DNA from: Phlebopus portentosus | Lineage: Eukaryota; Basidiomycota; Agaricomycetes; Boletales; Boletinellaceae | Direction of reading: 5' to 3' | Assembly: GCA_037892935.1 (NCBI GenBank) | Contig: JAYXKI010000002.1 | Location: 2,604,001 to 2,668,000 of the forward strand | DNA: 64,000 bases | Part shown: one piece after another, positions 50,831-63,288 of the stretch | Layout of the letters: every line of letters begins with the position of its first letter | Numbering within the stretch: the first letter of the stretch is position 1 | Notes under the pieces: model-generated | What the model was told of the DNA's origin: nothing | Databases searched by the model: none | The model's input: the letters and a program-made list of their open reading frames with translations, nothing else | Translations under genes and position numbers: made by a program

Positions 50831-51363
50831 ATGGGCTTCAGCTCACGTTTTCTGAGCTACCCTTCAAGGTTTCCTTTTTCCTCCTACAATTGTTCTGGGT
50901 TTTCATGTTTTCTTACTCCTTCATGTCCTGATTGATACGCTTTCCTCGCCGGCACTAGTTGCCCATGCTCTCATTTTCATTTTAACACTTCTTTGCGCAA
51001 GGCGCAAATCTCGGGCTTGTCCCATTCATCTCTTGCGAATGCAACTGCATTTTTAGGTTTGCTCTCTCCGCTCTGTATCTGTGCTCTGCCTTTACACTTC
51101 TTGGGAGGTTGCGCGCTGGTGGGACCTGTGGTCCTGTCATTAGGTCGTGTAGCAAATAAATAAATGGGTTTCCTCTGTTAAAAACAATGAAGGAAAAAAA
51201 TGTGAATAATTATAAAATGGTGTGATCTGCAAGCTCGCGGATGAGAACGCGTCTGCTTTCGTTGTCGAAAAGCTCTGAACTGAAGAGGCTTCTGCGCGTT
51301 TCTTTCGATGTTCCTCTAGCAAAGACAACACCAACCTCTGTCAAAGCCAAGTAAGACACGAGA
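50831..51363. other. Intergenic region
   Basis: T/C-rich 3' flank of the DPBB gene followed by the short promoter of the next gene. No other feature is supported. Confidence 0.45.
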
Positions 51364-52654
51364 ATGCAGAACATCCTAGTCGTTGGCGGGAATGGCTTCA
51401 TTGGTACGTTTTGTGGTCCCCCACATTTGTCAGATCTAACGTGCATTTCTCGTCTTCGCTGCCTACACTTTACTTTCTCAATCAAAATATATCCTTTACT
51501 TGTTTTGCGAAAATGCGCGCTTGATATTGCGAACCGCAACTGGACCTGCAATTCATCAGGCTCGGCAGTATGCAAAGCAGCCCTCACACGCGGGATGCGG
51601 GTTATGAGTCTCAGCTCCTCCGGTCGTCCATTCCGTACACCGAAGGGGCACGCGCCAGCATGGACAGAGCACATTGAATGGCGCGCGGCGGATGCCTTCA
51701 ATCCAGAACAGTACGCTTCGTTGTTAGATGGTAAGACAGCTGTTGTACATACGCTTGGTGTACTATTCGAGAGTGGCGGTGGACAGAAGGGAGGGTATAA
51801 GCAAGCGCTGAAGAAGAATAACTTATTTGGGTTTGTTGGAGCTGTTGGAAGAGGTGTTACGAACTCGATCTTTGGAGGTGGAAAGAATCCACTCGCAGAG
51901 GGTGAAGGGGAGTATGAGAGGATGAATCGGGATTCTGGTTTGTATTGCCATTTCTTGGATTCAATGTTATTCTAACTACTTGCATTTTAAAGCTCTCACC
52001 GTCTGCTCTGCATTTTCTGGCAGCGCTCCTCCAGATGTCCCGGCAGCTCGTGAAACAGCCCCAAATGAACTGAGGAGTAGACGCGCTTTCATCTATCTGT
52101 CTGCGGAAGATATCTTCCGTCCACTCGTGCCTTCGCGCTACATCGAGACAAAACGCGCAGCGGAACGTGGAATCACAGAGATACTGAGCGGACGAGAAGA
52201 TATGCGAGCTGTGTTTATACGACCAAGTATGGTGCATTTTATTTTCTATAACAGTTTTGACACTGACGGCTCTTATTTGCTCGCACATCAAAGGCTTGGT
52301 CTACCACTCGCATTACCGTCCACTAACATCACCGATAGCAACTCTCCTCGACTTATCCGCCACCGTACACCACGCACTACCCAGCTACGCACCAACTCCT
52401 GCCGGTCTTCTACGAGCCATTTCCTCTCTTCTTCGACCCCTTCCGTAGCACCTGGCACACTCAATCCATCAGTATTCGCTTCACTAGCAAATGCGCTTAC
52501 GGTTCCCCCGATTCATGTGGATCATGTTGCTGAAGCCATAGTTCGTGCAATTGCTGACGATGACGCGGAAGGCGTAATGGACGTCAGGCAAATGCGAGAA
52601 ATTATTGGATGGGTAGAAAAGGGAAGTTCACCGAATGACCAGCTACAGTTATGA
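51364..52654 (+). CDS. COQ11-like NAD(P)-binding (atypical SDR) protein
   Basis: Rossmann-fold protein of the extended/atypical short-chain dehydrogenase type, most like fungal Coq11 (yeast YLR290C), associated with the mitochondrial ubiquinone synthesis complex. MQNILVVGGNGFIG gives the GxxGxxG nucleotide motif, the last Gly completed after an intron (about 51404-51558). Then AALTRGMRVMSLSSSGRP, TAVVHTLGVLFESGG, AFIYLSAEDIFRPLVPSRYI, the YxxxK-like YIETKRAAE, VFIRPSLVYHSHYRPL and VPPIHVDHVAEAIVRAI. After LLRAISSLLRPL the frame stops at 52446-52448; either a base is missing in the C-run 52437-52440 or a 44-base intron with a weak GTCTTC donor removes this part. Gene symbol withheld because assignment is by motif only. 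Confidence 0.75.
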
Positions 52655-53042
52655 ACGAGCTCCAATGTGTCTGCACACGACCAGGCTTAAGTATGCCGTT
52701 CCAAACCGTTCCAAACCGAGCTTGAAGTCCATTTCGTTGAAGTTCAAATGGTTTGCTACTTACTTCAGCGGTAGTGCACTCTAATTTGACCGACAGATTA
52801 CTTCTATCTCGCATATCACAAAATGGTACTGCGAGTATTGTGTTTTTATTATTATTATTGCAAACAATGGCAGTTGGCCTTTCTTTCATGTTAGTGGCGT
52901 TTCGTCTTTAAAGAGCTCTTACCAAAAATGGGCAGTATTTCATAATGACGCATGCTTCTGTGTGGGAAAATATGACCTGAAATCAACAGCTTCTTTAAAG
53001 TACCTTACGGAAGAAGTCTTGCTTTCTTGTTCCCTTTCAGTC
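52655..53042. other. Intergenic region upstream of SPT6
   Basis: AT-rich 388-base gap with a run of ATT triplets near 52848-52860. It should contain the SPT6 promoter; no specific element is recognised. Confidence 0.4.
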
Positions 53043-56000
53043 ATGTCGTACGCTGACGATGACATGAACTTGGACGAGCATGTTCCTCATGATGAGGAGA
53101 TGAAAATTCAGCCGGACGTCAACGGCGTTGCGAAAGGCGATGATGCTGAGGGAGGAGGAGGAGAAAATGAGGAAGGGGAGGGAGAGGAGATTGAGCAAGG
53201 TAAAGCTATTTCTGACGATAGCTCGGAGGAGGAAGAAGAGGACGAGGAGGCTGTGAGACGTGTCAGAGAAGGCTTCATTGTTGACGAAGATGAGGATGAA
53301 GAAGAGGAGGAAGAGGAAGATGAAGAGGAGCGTCGACGGAGGAAGAAACGCCGAAAGCACAAACACAAGCATAAGCATCGCAAACGTGAGTCGTTTTTGC
53401 ATATGAAGAGGCTTCGCATTTATAATCTGGTCGCTGTATTTATGCAGGCGACGAAGATGAAGAGGAGGACCTCGATGAGGAAGACCTTGAGCTCCTCGAA
53501 GAAAATACTGGTGGACGCATTCGTTCACGACACCTAACACGCCTGCGCCGGGGGCGTGACTCCGACGAAGGCGAGGAGGGGTCGTCGTCGCGCCGAAAAG
53601 CAATCATTGAGTCATCTGACGACGACCTGGACGAAGCAAATGTCATTGGCGCGCAAGAAATTCTGGATATACAAGATATCTGGAATGATGAGCGCGCCGG
53701 TCGTGATGATGACGATGAAATGGATATGGATGACTTTATTGATGACGAGGAGGATGAAGAGGAAGGTGCTGGCGCGATGGCAGAGGAGGAGCGCGAGGAG
53801 CGTCGACGAGAACGGAGACGTCTAGAGAAGGAGCGCAGAGCTGCCTTGAGGAATCGTCCTGAATTAACCGGCATCGACGCAAGGTTAGCATTTTCAATGA
53901 TACTCGCCTGGCTGTTGTTAAGTCTAACCTGAATAGTACTTGGGATGAGATTCATGATGTATTTGGAGATGGGCACGATTACGACTGGGCATTAGTTGAT
54001 GACGAAGAGGAGACTATGGCTTACGAAGTGAAATCGGAGATGAAGTACAATGATGTATGCCTTGACCTTTATTCTATTTTCGTTGGACTCACCGATAATT
54101 TGAAATGTAGGTCTTTGAGCCTTCTGAAATCAGGTCAAAGTTCCTGACGGACGACGACGATTTGATTCGTGCTCAGGATATCCCGGAACGGATGCAACTT
54201 CATGGGTCCTCTTTATCTCTCAATGCGAATCTTGCGGACATAGAGCAGTTCACTCCTGCCGAGTGTGTTGACGCTGCTTCTTGGGTCACACCACGGCTAG
54301 GAGCACAAAAGGAACAAGACTTCTTCAAAGCTAGTGGGAGGTTCTATTTCTTGCTTGACAAGCTTGTCGGAGCCGTCACAAAAGCGCTGGAGTTTCTGTT
54401 TATTCAGCATCTGGAAGTCCCGTACATCTACGCTCATCGTCGAGATCACATTTCGTACTTCAATCCTCATGACCAACGAGCCACCCGAGCTGCCTTACTC
54501 AGCCAGAACGATCTCTGGCGAATATACTACCTGGGGCAGAAATTCCACTCTTTATTCCAGCGAAAAACTGCCCTTCAGAGCGTATACGAGAAGCTTGCGT
54601 TGCGCGATGAATACTTCGAGCAGCAGTTGTTACCCAGCATGGACGACGTAGAGATTGTCGCGGACTCCGCGCAATGGATTGGGACAAAGTATAAGGATAT
54701 CCAGAAGAAGATTCTCTACGGGTTGCGGTACAGAGAAGATGAAGATCAGGCGGATGTGAAGAAGCACAAGCTTCCAAGCCGTCTGACGGGATATGAGGTT
54801 TTGAAAAAGAGCATTGCATCTAGGATCGCGGAGGTTTGTTGACTTCATGTCTCACCTTTATTCAGAATAATGATTGATGCCGATCCAATCTAGGGCTTTG
54901 GTATAAAACCGCAAGAGGTAGTCATCAACTTCTTATCAAAGGGTCATAACGTACATTTCGTCGAGGACCAAGAGCTTTCTCCGACCGCCTTCGCTGAACA
55001 ATACGCTGATCCAGATCCATCCAAAGCACTTCCCGCAGACGATCTGTTACGCCAAGCGAGGATGATTTTGGCATTCGAACTCGGTATCGATCCTTTACTG
55101 CGCCGGCATACCAGGAACGTGTTTAAGAATTTTGCGCAAGTCTCCGTCACTCCCACAGAATCTGGGAAAACTGCGATCACTGCTGATTTTTCAGAATATG
55201 TTCGTGCTTTATAGCTATACCGAGAATCATGGCACTGATCTTCAACCTCAGTCTTTCAAGTACTTACATAACAAACCTGTCACGGAAATGCTCCGCTCGA
55301 GACAGTTCCTACAAATCCTGCAGGCGGAAGAAAAGCAAAAAATGGTGATAGTCACTTTAGCCATTCCTAGCGACGAAAGGCAGAAGCTCGTCAACCAACT
55401 AGTCGAAGCTTTTGCGTCAGACAGCTTCAGTGAAATGGCTAAGGTCTGGAACGAAGAACGGGCTCTTGTGGTCGAAGAAGCTGTCGAGAAATATCTCCTT
55501 CCTATGGGCGCTAAATGGGTCCGAGAGTATCTTCGGGAGGAAGTTGAAGACTTCCTAGCTAATCACTGTGGTGACGCGTTGTACGAGGTATGTCAAAGTC
55601 TTTCACGGAGTTTCTGTCTGTCTAATGCTGTCTGAACAGAGAGTCAATGTCGCACCATACTGCGCTCCTGGCCTCCAACCTGGAGACACCCCTGCAGTTC
55701 TTGCTGTTTCTTGGGGTAAAGGCGATCCTAAAAGGGATGAAATCAATCTGGTCTTCCTCGATGAGGCCGGCCGTTTACGCGAGCATGCTCAGATTGATAA
55801 CCTACAAGATTCGAAAAACAAAGAAGAGTTCAGGGATTTCCTTAAGAGGAGGCGACCCGATGTCGTTGTTGTAGGAGGCTTCTCAATGAGGACTGCGGAT
55901 CTTTCTCATCAGATCAAATTGACATTACGCCCTCATGAATTGGAGTATTATCGACCAGCAGACTCCATCGCTGCTGAGGATCTCTCACAGGACGACCCGG

Positions 56001-58510
56001 CATTCAACATCCCTGTGATCTATTGCTTCGACGAGGTTGCACGTCTTTATCAGCATAGCAAACGTGGCGAGGACGAGTTTCCGGAACTATTGATATTGCA
56101 ACGGTATTGCGTCGGACTAGCGCGCTATGTTCAAAGTCCTCTCAATGAGTACGCGGCATTGGGGCGGGATGTCGTTGCCATTACGTTTGACACCCGATCT
56201 CAACCACTGGTTGGTGACCATTGTGGATGTTTGAATGCCTTGTCAAGCTACTGACTCTATTCTCAGGTTCCTCCAGAGCGACTACTCAAAGTCTTCGAGC
56301 GGGTTCTGGTGGATGTTGTGAACAGGGTCGGTGTGGATATTAATCGCGCAGTCAACGATCCGTATTACGCGGCACTATTACCATTTGTCTCCGGGCTAGG
56401 TCCTCGCAAGGCACAGGCGCTAATCAAGAAAATCACCTCATTGGTATGTCCATACTTTCATAGATGTTACTTGGAGTTAACTTCCCACGAAAGGGAGGGA
56501 ATTTGGTCAACCGCGGCCAACTCGTCCAGTCACAAGTTCTAACTACTTGCATATTTTTGAATGCGGCTGGGTTCCTGCGTATTGCACAAGACCCTGATTA
56601 CAAGGAACCGAAAAGCCGTTCCGGTGGGACCGTGGATTACTCGAATTATCCCGATCCGCTTGATGATACAAGAATACATGTCGAGGACTATGACCTGGCG
56701 AGAAAAATGGCGACCGATGCTCTCGAACTGGATGAAGAAGACGTGCACGACGAACATCCTTCAAACGTCGTCTCTCAGATCATGAAGGATCCCGACAACA
56801 AGCGGAAACTCGATGAACTAAATTTGGACGAGTTCGCTGTCAGCATGGAGCAGACGAGTAGAGAACTGAAGCGGATTACCCTGGACGTGATTCGCACGGA
56901 ACTTCTGCGGCCCTTCGGGGAAGTCAGGCCAACGTTCGCTCTTCCGACGTCTTTGCAGGTTCTGACCATGTTGTCTGGCGAGAACGAGGACAGCTGGAAG
57001 GTCGGTTGTATTGTTACAGTTCAGGTTTATCGAGTACAGGACAACTTCGCAAACGTGAGACTGGCATCGGGCATTGAGGGTATCATCAACTCCGCGTACA
57101 TAGCGGACGAAGGGGATAGCATTCCTCAGAAGGGCACTCACATCAATGGGGTCATCATCGAAGTCAAGGCAGACACCATCAAAGATATCTTCCAAGTCGA
57201 GCTCTCAGCGCGACAGTCACACATTAGCATCGGCGATGTGCACCTTCGTCAGATTCAACCGGATGAATACTGGAATGCGGCCCAAGCAGAACGCGACCTT
57301 GATTTCATGCAGCGCAAGAGGCGAGCGCAGACTAATCGCCATCGACGTGTTATCAAGCATCCGAACTTCCAGAACTTTAACTCGGTGCAGGCAGAGGCTT
57401 ACTTGGAGGATCAGCAACCGGGTGATGTAGTCATCGCCCTTCTTCCAAAGGACCGAACCATCTGGCGGTGACCTGGAAAGTAGCTGACAAGCTCTACCAG
57501 CACATTGGTGAGTATCACGATATAAATGTGTTGAATCTTCCTCACGTATTTTCAGACGTCACTGAACTCAACCCGGATCCTTCCGGTCAAGCATTGGGCA
57601 GTCAGCTCCTTGTTGATGGGAAGTACGAGTTCGCTGACCTGGATGAGCTTATCGTCAATCATGTGAAGGCTATGTCGCGAAGAGTCGAAGAGCTCATGGC
57701 CCACGAAAAATACAAAAGGGACGAGGATGAACTCAGTAAGTCCTTTCGCTACAGAATTGACGGTGCATAGCTCATGTATCATCACACGAATCAGATAAAT
57801 TCTTGATGAGTTTTGTCGCCGCCAATCCGAATAAGAGTATTTATGGGTTCACCTTGAATCGGAAGAAACCCGGGCATTTCAATCTATCTTTCCTTCCTAA
57901 AAGGGTTCTGCAATTCAAACTTGGGTAAGTAAGGTCATCCATACATCCTTTCCCACGATCTAATAAATTCCCTGCATTTCTAGCCTGTCCGCGTGGCACC
58001 AGAAGCGTACTATCTATTTGATGCGGCCGCAGCTGGAGTATCCGAGCTTTGTAATGCATTCAAAGTTCGGTAAGTAGACTATGGCTCGTTGTATACCTTG
58101 CTCCTCAACTTTTTTTCCAGATACTTGCACGAATCGCAAAGTGCGGGGCTGCCGCTGCTGGCAGTAAGACTCCTTATGGCGCTGGTCGCATGACTCCAGG
58201 CAGGCCTTCGGGCTTAGCAACTCCTGGACGCGCATCAATACGTCAGCCAGCTCAGACTCCGAACCCTTATTCCAGTTCGATGCCTCCACCCGGACCTGCG
58301 ATGGCTCCTTCTGTTCCGGGCTCATCTTATGGTGGTTCCTCGGCTTACAGTGCCGCGCCATCCGGCTTCGGTTTCCAGACGCCCAGGCCAGGGGGTTTCC
58401 CAGGTCAGCAACCACCTGCACCTGGTATGAATCCACCCCGGCCAGCAATGGTACAAAATACAGCTGCTTCCGGAAGTTCGGGAGGGTGGGGTAGTGCAGG
58501 TTGGAATTAG
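53043..58510 (+). CDS. SPT6: Transcription elongation factor and histone chaperone Spt6, with three apparent one-base deletions
   Basis: Spt6 travels with RNA polymerase II and reassembles nucleosomes. The N-terminus is a long Asp/Glu-rich tail with Lys/Arg blocks, then the SPN1-binding-type segment [16 protein letters not shown] [19 protein letters not shown]. The core follows: [56 protein letters not shown], the YqgF-like region [20 protein letters not shown], the HhH segment [17 protein letters not shown], the S1 domain ([20 protein letters not shown]) and tandem SH2 ([27 protein letters not shown]). The C-terminal tail is Pro/Gly/Thr-rich ([15 protein letters not shown]). Frame is lost at about 57434 (VVI to [12 protein letters not shown]), in the A-run 57899-57902 (to GSAIQTWPVRVAPE), and probably in the G-run 58145-58148. 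The domain order leaves no doubt about identity. Confidence 0.96.
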
Positions 58511-58908
58511 CGCGGATGGTCTGGGAGGATTTCTACCACGTATACAATTTGTCTTTTTTCTTCGGCATCATAGAACACTCGGTGTAATTATTTGCTTCGC
58601 ATGTACGTATTCCTTCCTTTGCGCACGTATTTGTAAGCTGTGTACGACTCACGGATTTCGATTTTTTTTATGTATGATCATTTCGCATCTCAGCCGACCA
58701 CAGTCCGACGCCATCGATTGAAGGATCAAACACGACATCATATATTCCTATGGACGGGTATATGACAAGACAAGGAAAAGGAAGAAAAGTATATGCACTT
58801 CTACCACTTAGATACATAAACAAGGACTATTGAGCTCCATAATAACGGTGGAATCAGAAAGGGATTCTGGTTATCAGGGACAACATCATATATACAGGAA
58901 ATGTATTT
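58511..58908. other. Intergenic region downstream of SPT6
   Basis: T-rich 3' flank of SPT6; no other feature is recognised. Confidence 0.45.
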
Positions 58909-59151
58909 TCATGTCCAAGAGCTACAGAGAGGCCAATCGGTACTGAAAGCCTCATCATGTTTACGTGCATTCTCTACTAGCCCAGGACTATCTTGGATAG
59001 CGTAAGATTCATTGGTCCCGGATTGCTCACCTCCGGTGTACAACTTCTGAGTGCCTATTGTGGGAAAGTCATCCTGCGGAAATGAAGACATGCCTAGACT
59101 TTGCATATATGGGGCCACCATCGGAGCGACTGGTTGCGGCGCGCTGCTCAT
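58909..59151 (-). CDS. Possible last exon or separate short gene
   Basis: An 80-codon open frame starts MSSAPQPVAPMVAPYMQSLG and continues with GMSSFPQDDFPTIGTQKLYT-like sequence, composition matching the disordered tail of the adjacent Zn2Cys6 regulator. A stop directly upstream in frame means it joins that gene only through an unusual splice or a base error. I see no domain. Confidence 0.3.
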   Translation of the reverse strand: MSSAPQPVAPMVAPYMQSLGMSSFPQDDFPTIGTQKLYTGGEQSGTNESYAIQDSPGLVENARKHDEAFSTDWPLCSSWT

Positions 59152-59196
59152 CGGTCAGTAACTACACAAAATAGTAGAATCAGAACAATGATCTCA

Positions 59197-59852
59197 CTAA
59201 TTGGAGAAGATGGAATTGTTGAAATTCCCGTTCGGAGATACCATTAGAGGCCAAGTTCCTTGCTGCGATGGCGCATTAACGAATGTGGGATCGTAAGGAA
59301 GTGGAATATCGATAGCGTAACGCTGAGTGTTTGGAATTGTGTTGTTCGGACTGCCGTAGACATCATTAACGGTCTCCCGCTAAAGTGAATAATAAATAGC
59401 TTACGCTTGCCACTGCTGAACTGGGAGACCCGCATGATTGTAATGCCATGTCATGATGCGGGATTGCTATCCTGGCCTCGTAACTCGACGGTCCACTAGA
59501 AGCTTGGCCTCCTGCGAAAATCTGGGCCTGAAGTAGCACACAACTCAGAGAGACCGGCACGAGTAAAACAAAGTGGCCATACTTGGCGAATGCTCGACTG
59601 AGCCGCCCTGATGTTTCGCCAGGAACATAACCCACGCATTGCGTCCTTCTAGTCTTCTGACAGTTCTCGCAGAGACCAGGGCTTACGAGTTTGCACTACA
59701 AGACAATAAGCAAGGTTACTACAGACGCTGATACTGATTACCCTTGTCTTCTGCATAGAACAGGTGAAGCAGGGTCTCATGTTGCGCCTTCTTTTGCGAA
59801 CGGGTGAGACAGGTATGGGAGGTGACGTTCCCGTGTTTTGAGACAGAGACAT
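59197..59852 (-). CDS. Zn2Cys6 fungal transcription factor, central exons uncertain
   Basis: From 59852: MSLSQNTGTSPPIPVSPVRK, basic RKRRRNMRP, then CFTCSMQKTR joined by a GTAATC intron to CKLVSPGLCENCQKTRRTQC. The spacing is C-x2-C-x6-C-x7-C-x2-C-x7-C, a Zn(II)2Cys6 binuclear cluster; these are fungus-specific DNA-binding regulators. After GYVPGETSGRLSRAFAK the exon path is unclear: a segment reading HYNHAGLPVQQWQA and a later one with ETVNDVYGSPNNTIPN and SQQGTWPLMVSPNGNF look real but lie in frames that need two further introns or base corrections. TAG at 59197-59199 is the nearest end. The protein is short for the class and lacks the usual middle homology region in what I can read. Confidence 0.6.
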
Positions 59853-61916
59853 AGAGAAGTTGTAATGAGTAAACACTCGCAAGGCAAGGTTGCAAGGTGG
59901 CTTTATACTATGATGAAATCGGAGATTCCCATCTAGAGAAAGAGTCAAATAGGGACGAAGGGCGTGAATGCAGACCGCTAGAGACTGTGGGCGCCTGTGT
60001 ACTATTCACGATAATGTGGCTCAGATCAAACTTAGAATTATCCAGTAGAATTAGAGACACCGCCCTGCGATTCTCCCGCCCGGCTGATTCTGAGTGAGTA
60101 TCTGAACATCTGCACCTGATAGAGTGGGGAGATCCTGAGTGGCACAGAGGAAAATACGGTTTCTCCTCCAAAAGCAGCATACTCTAAAAATGCCACGGAT
60201 GAAATGAGCATAACTGTCTGATACGAAGATTAGATGAGGAATACCTCAATCAGTCAAAACGGAGATTGGACTGCATACTCTACACAAACTCGGACCTGGG
60301 CAGTGCAACCTTGTCTCGCGTCTGATTGAGCCGGGTCCGATAACGATTTTGGTACGTTCTAATCCACTGCCGCTCACTGCCCTCGAAGAGCCAGTTGCTT
60401 CCTCGGCCACCTTCGCCGAAGAAGTTGATAGCCCCTAGTATCGTGCTCAGTGAGCGGAGGATTTCAATCTCTTTCCAGTAAAGCATGAGGCTGTTTCAAT
60501 GCTTGACGGGTCGTCTTAAACTTTCAAGCCCCGGCGACGGTTGGGCTCCATGATACACTGTTTCTCTAGAGTGAGAAGCAGTAATTCCGATCATAGAGGC
60601 GGTGAAGTGGAAATCTCAGACGCCACAAGTATGTGCGGAGGCTCGTGCTCGTAGCCAAGTTCATCTAATGATGGAGATTTTGAGTGGACTCATTTGATGA
60701 AACTACAAATTAAGCTTACAAGATTTTGTGTCACGTTTACGTACGAGACCGCTGGGGAAGGCTTGATGTCTGGATTCTCGAACATATAAATCTGGTACCC
60801 ACCAAGCGAGAATTTCGTCCCGGAGGTTTAGTTGGTTGGGAAATTATGGTGCGAATGCAATCCATCCGAAGAGTCAGAATCTCGCAAATGTGGAATTTGC
60901 GAGCGCAGACTCCAAGAGTGCGGGATCAACCAAACACGGCGTATGCGCGTGCATGGTGCGAACATCGAAAAGTAAGTTAGCTAAATCCGCCAATGCGCAG
61001 CTGGGGTAGACGTATTAGAGTTCTGTCAACCTGCCGGCGAAAGGGGGGAAGCAAACCTGATAAGGCGCCAAATTAGCGAATGGAAGAGAAGAACTTGCGC
61101 ACAGCAATACGACCAAACAGCATTGTATCTGTATGTTTTCACCGCCTCGCGCTGGCCAAACTACTTGGAGCATGTTCTGAAACCTTGTACAGACTTGAAA
61201 TCTTCAAGAAGTCATATTCGCCTAGTCCTTAATCATCACATGGCCGTCAGTCCGACAGAAATTGGTTTGAACTCAAACGTGGATAGTCGAGGATTCGCGT
61301 TCCCCGTAAAGAGAGCAGACGTATGATGGTCTGACCATGCCACAGATACCGTTGGTCAGCAAAGGGACTCGGGCGGAGAAAGTGATATCAAAAATCGGTC
61401 GTCGAGAGTTGATAATTCTTCGTGAGAATATCCGGAGTAGCTAGGCACAAGTTGGACCGACAGTCAGGTTCAGCGCGAGACATTATCCAGCACAGTCCGA
61501 ACAGAAAGAGCAGAGGAGGACCACCAGTAGGGTAAATGGGGGATGAGAATAGCGGCCAGAGAGACAAACGAGATGAGCTTGAAGGATGGCATAAGTATCT
61601 TCTCGGTATACCGTTTAGAACCCGGATCGGTAGCCAAAGAAAAGCCCGTAAGATGTTAGTCCCTCTCCAGCGGACATAGCCATCGACCCCGAGGGTACAG
61701 CTCGGAGTAATGTAGGTCACCGTCGAACCCCTTGCGGAAGATCAGGCCAAGTATGTCAAGCGGCGAATTCAGATTTCCTGATGTATGTACATGCAATGAT
61801 TTAATGAGGCTGGATAAACCTGTGTCACTATTCCAATAGCATCTTACAAATCGCACATCATCGCAACGCATACCTGGAAGACCTTCAGCAAGACTTTTGA
61901 GACATAGACTCTACAC
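59853..61916. other. Gene-poor region of about 2 kb
   Basis: I find no convincing gene on either strand. Open frames (59897-60097 and 60726-60980 plus; 60280-60486 and 61388-61720 minus) are short, lack recognisable domains and do not link by clear splice sites. The left end should contain the promoter of the Zn2Cys6 gene. A decayed gene or a non-coding RNA cannot be excluded. Confidence 0.4.
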
Positions 61917-62960
61917 TCACGTCTTTACAGGATACAATCCCTCCGGGAAGCCTTTCTGTAGCTCTTCCTTCACTATCCTCAGGCCAGCGCTAGAAAAAAC
62001 CCTCTTCCACGCAAGGTCACTCCTATTCAAACAAAGTATCAGGATCATCCGCGACTAGTCGGTACGACGGTCTGACCTGGTTAATGTGCTGTCATCAGAA
62101 TCAAACACAATCCTCGGAACACCTGGTTGCTTTTCCGGGCAAGTGTTCTCTTTCACAACGATAACACCATCCATTTCACTGAAGCCCTTCGATTTGCAAC
62201 GTAGAGATTCCTGACACCGCTTCAAAAACTCCGCCAGTTGGTCATCTGTTAGATGACCTAGACACCACTGACACCATATCACATCGAACCCAGACTCCTT
62301 GGAGCGCTCTTCTTCAGGAGGAATATATCCGACACGACCAAGCACGGTCATTTTACCTTCAGATCCAAGCGGTACTCGTGGATCGAGGTCTTGCAAAGTC
62401 CCTTGCACGACTGTAACGCTTTTCCTTGACCGAGCCACGCCCTTCCATTCACCGGCGTACTTGTCACGTCTTGATGCTTCCGAGACACTGCGAAACGCTT
62501 GCTGAACAAAGTGACTAACAGGTTCAACGAGGACAACATCCGAGACCATATGTAACAGAACGGTCGACGTGACCCGACCAATGCCTGCTCCGACGTCAAG
62601 AGCTCGAGTTCGGCGCGTTAATCGCTGGGCCTTGAGTGGTCGTATCGAGGAAGGTACGATTGATAATTCCGGAAGTATGCTTAACAGGAATTGTCGCGAC
62701 GAGAGCGCATCGATGCGTGGAAGATTCTGTAGATAGTCGAGCTGATCACATTCCGTAGCATGAGTTGTGCTTCGTAACTCACGCAAGACCCGAATCCTCC
62801 TAGAGTCCGTCCATGAAATCAGAGTTAAAGTGATCAAAGTATTAGTTACACAAGGCAACATACCGAGCACTCCGTCCAAAGTAGCTGGCTGTGTGGTCCA
62901 GTAGTCAATTCCATCCCTAACGCTTGGCAGTTGTGCATCCATTGAAGAGGAATTTGTCAC
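61917..62960 (-). CDS. Alpha-N-methyltransferase of protein N-termini (NTM1/Tae1 family)
   Basis: Methylates the alpha-amino group of proteins exposing an X-Pro-Lys type N-terminus, for example ribosomal proteins. Starts MTNSSSMDAQLPSVRDGIDY (Met at 62942 is an alternative). DYWTTQPATLDGVLG continues, across an intron, as GFGSC and across a second as NLPRIDALSSRQFLLSILPE, matching the family's DGMLGG..GSR segment. Motif I is ALDVGAGIGRVT, then VVLVEPVSHFVQQAF, and the characteristic FDVIWCQWCLGHLTDDQLAE with VIVVKENTC. A last intron (AG|GTCAGA) leads to SDLAWKRVFSSAGLRIVKEE and an end at GLYPVKT, TGA at 61917-61919. Family length is about 230 to 280 residues, which fits. Confidence 0.88.
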
Positions 62961-63288
62961 AGTTATAAAGGACTTGAAGTTGTAATGCTTGAGTTGCTAA
63001 GAGTTGGTTTGTCGATTTTGCTACTACACCTCGAGCTTTATATAGAGACCGAACCACAAGAACAAACCCCGGTATTTCGTCAAGAACAGCAGTTCGGCGG
63101 TTCAGATTCAGTAAAAAAACAAAGAAAACAAGACGAAAACTCGTGTGAGGTTTCCTTTCCTGCGGCCCTTCCTTCAAGAAAGACCGATCACGTGGCTGAG
63201 TAATCTCATCAAACGCGTCGCGTCACGTCTCGTCTGTGCACCTTGTTCTCATCACTCCGATCATACCGCAACTCAGCAGGCCACCACC
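62961..63288. promoter_or_regulatory. Shared divergent promoter of the NTM1-family gene and CSM3
   Basis: This 328-base gap separates the two divergent starts. It contains ACGCGT at 63213-63218 within ACGCGTCGCGTCACGT, 71 bases before the CSM3 ATG. ACGCGT is the MCB element bound by MBF-type factors at G1/S genes in other fungi, fitting a replication-fork gene. Binding here is inferred. Confidence 0.5.

Noticed and set aside
55132..55200. Alternative intron ending TTTTTCAG at 55193 in SPT6
   Set aside because: It has a good acceptor and keeps the frame, but it would remove [10 protein letters not shown], which matches a conserved Spt6 segment.
55180..55260. Apparent frame change and stop in the SPT6 core
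   Set aside because: A 52-base intron at 55200-55251 (GTTCGT...CTCAG) joins TADFSEY to SFKYLHNKP in frame and matches the conserved segment.
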